Part shown: in pieces, positions 62,660-64,000 of the stretch
How positions within the stretch are numbered: position 1 is the stretch's first letter
How the letters are laid out: each line of letters opens with the position of its first letter
DNA from: Nocardia crassostreae
GTDB lineage: Bacteria; Actinomycetota; Actinomycetes; Mycobacteriales; Mycobacteriaceae
Length of the DNA stretch: 64,000 bases
NCBI RefSeq assembly: GCF_001613405.1
Contig: NZ_BDCH01000015.1
Coordinates: forward strand, 1-64,000
Reading direction: 5' to 3'
Program-made: the position numbers and the translations under genes
Notes under the pieces: generated by a model
Told to the model about the DNA's origin: nothing
Database searches by the model: none
The model's input: the letters and a program-made list of their open reading frames with translations, nothing else

Positions 62660-64000
62660 GCCACGAAATGGTCTGATCCGTACCCCGTTCCCCGAGTCAC
62701 GCGCGCGGCCCGCCCACCCGGTCGCCCAGCGCAGCCTGCTCGCCGTCATGTGCGCCTGCGTCGGCCTCGTGGTCGGCATGGTCGCCGCCGTCAATCTCGC
62801 CGTGCCCATGCTCGCCGCGAGCGATCTGCGTCCCTCCGCGTCCGCCTTGATCTGGATCGTCGACACCTATGTGATCTGCTTCGCCTGCCTGGTGATTCCG
62901 GGCGGCGCCGCGGGAGACCGCTTCGCCCGCAAGGGCGTTCTGCTCACCGGGCTGGCCTTGTTCGCGGCGGGGGCGCTGCTCTCGGCGGTGGCCCCGACCG
63001 TGCCCGTCCTGCTCGCGGGCCGGGCGATCACCGGAGTCGGCGCGGCGGCGGTGCTGCCCAATACCCTCGCCATCCTGCTCCACGCGGTGCCCGCCGAACG
63101 CAAGGGCGCGACCATCGCGGCCTGGGCCGCCATGACCGGAATCGGCGGGGTCGTCGGCAATGTGGGCGGCGGGGCGGTGCTCGCGAGCGGATCGTGGCGC
63201 TGGCTGCTCGTCGCCGCGTCCTTCGCCCTGCTGCTCGGCATTGTCGACGGTCCGGAAGCGGGCTGGGGCAGCGCCCTCGTGGTCACCGGGTTCGTCAGCG
63301 CGGCAGTCCTTTTCGCGGCGTTGACGCTCGTCGAGCTGAAAGTCGAGCACCCGCTGCTCGATCCCCGGCTGCTCCGCATTCCCGCGCTGCGCAGCGCCTG
63401 CCTGGGCATGACCACGGTCTTCTTCGGCATGTTCGCCCTGTTCTACGTCAATGCCTCGTTCCTGCAGTACGGCAAGGGATTCGGCGTCCTGCAGACCGGT
63501 CTCGGCATCATCCCGCTGACCGTGCCGATCATTCTCGGCGCGCGGTACGTGGCACGCCTGTCGCAGCGCATCGGACTGGACGCCACCACCGCCCTGGCCT
63601 TCCTGTTCGTCGGCGGCGGGCTGCTCGGGCTGTCCACCACGGGCGCGGACACGCCCTACGCGGTCTACGCCGCCTGGCTGGTCGTCACCGGAATCGGTGT
63701 GACACTGGCTCTTCCGACCCTCTCCGGGGTGATCGCGGGATCGCTGCCCGCGGCGCAGGCCGGGGTCGGCACCGGATTGCAGGCCACCACGCGCGAATTC
63801 GGCAGCGCTTTGGGCGTAGCCGTCATCGGCACCATTCTGACCGCCCGCTTCGCCGACGCCCTGCCCGCCGATATCCGCGCGAGCCACGATCCGCACACGG
63901 TGGCCCAGGCGCTCGCCGCCACGACCCCCGATCGCTCGTCCGAGGTCATCGGCGCATTCGTCACGGCCGCGGACACCGGATTCCGGGTGATCGGCCTGGC
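62660..64000 (+). CDS. MFS exporter, DHA2-type (3' end outside window), with apparent internal deletion
   Basis: The frame is open from ATG 62660 to the window end (447 residues). The order of helices is that of DHA2 exporters: motif A as AGDRFARKGVLLTG, the motif C region AMTGIGGVVGNVGGGAVLASGSWRW, and FVSAAVLFAALTLVELK. After GSWRWLL the usual helix, the loop and the start of the next helix are missing. The chain passes directly into VAASFALLLGIVDGPEAGW, a shortfall of about 35 residues, still in frame. That would change topology by one helix. The LysR protein divergent from it is the likely activator. Confidence 0.85.

Noticed and set aside
1..64000. CRISPR arrays, tRNA/rRNA genes, transposases, integrases or att sites
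   Set aside because: I looked for regular spaced repeats, cloverleaf-like segments and transposase/integrase motifs and saw none. Thus I found no direct sign of a mobile element.

Overview
The window is high-GC DNA with tightly packed, overlapping genes and frequent GTG/TTG starts. It carries an F420-type LLM oxidoreductase, a SigG-type ECF sigma factor, nSTAND/WD40 proteins and many small actinobacterial two-component and ABC modules. This points to a filamentous actinomycete, most likely Nocardia or a close relative; that is an inference from style and gene content.

Layout. 1-5.4 kb: end of a 14-TM MFS exporter, an amber-interrupted FAD monooxygenase, an ECF sigma factor with a zinc-ribbon partner, a zinc-independent MDR oxidoreductase and a secreted protein. 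5.6-10.1 kb: three small genes leading into a membrane-anchored protein with a decayed Lon-type (S16) domain and 14 WD40 repeats. 10.1-13.8 kb: an orphan NarL-type response regulator divergent from an ABC exporter, then an LLM oxidoreductase. 14.1-30.0 kb: a PadR regulator, a malonyl-ACP transacylase and a long coupled operon for a reducing, FAS-like type II polyketide synthase. The operon encodes KR, ACP, two hotdog proteins, KS, a CLF-like KS, a fused KS-CLF, an unusual KASIII, an alpha/beta hydrolase, its own three-gene acetyl-CoA carboxylase and a flavin monooxygenase. 30.1-33.1 kb: an ABC exporter (permease interrupted) and an orphan histidine kinase. 33.0-42.6 kb, minus strand: a GTPase / GTPase-associated protein / vWA lipoprotein / membrane protein / zinc-ribbon operon downstream of an HTH-nSTAND-WD40 protein. 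42.8-49.5 kb: a PaaK-type ligase coupled to an E1/ThiF-like protein, a receiver-like protein, two paralogous lipoproteins, a PhnB-like protein, a decayed hydrolase and an unknown protein. 49.6-59.0 kb: a ROK regulator divergent from an RbsABC-type sugar importer and a complete De Ley-Doudoroff-type set for galactose/galactonate. 59.0-64.0 kb: FAD hydroxylase, fatty-acid desaturase, and a LysR regulator divergent from a partial MFS exporter.

How the genes work together. The PKS operon is self-contained for chain building: the carboxylase makes malonyl-CoA, FabD loads the ACP, KS/CLF pairs elongate, and KR plus DH leave double bonds. No enoyl reductase is seen, so a polyene-like acyl product is inferred. 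Tailoring candidates are the monooxygenase, the hydrolase and the KASIII-like acyltransferase; export candidates are the two flanking ABC systems, whose promoters share a sequence motif. The sugar block couples uptake to oxidation, lactone opening, dehydration, phosphorylation and aldol cleavage.

A striking property is the number of well-conserved genes broken by a single stop or a one-base shift: at about 1754, 22790, 31049, 34480, 35433, 37188, 45245, 47215 and 58549, and possibly near 6370. Either the sequence carries base errors or the region has many very recent lesions; this should be settled before any of these genes is called dead.
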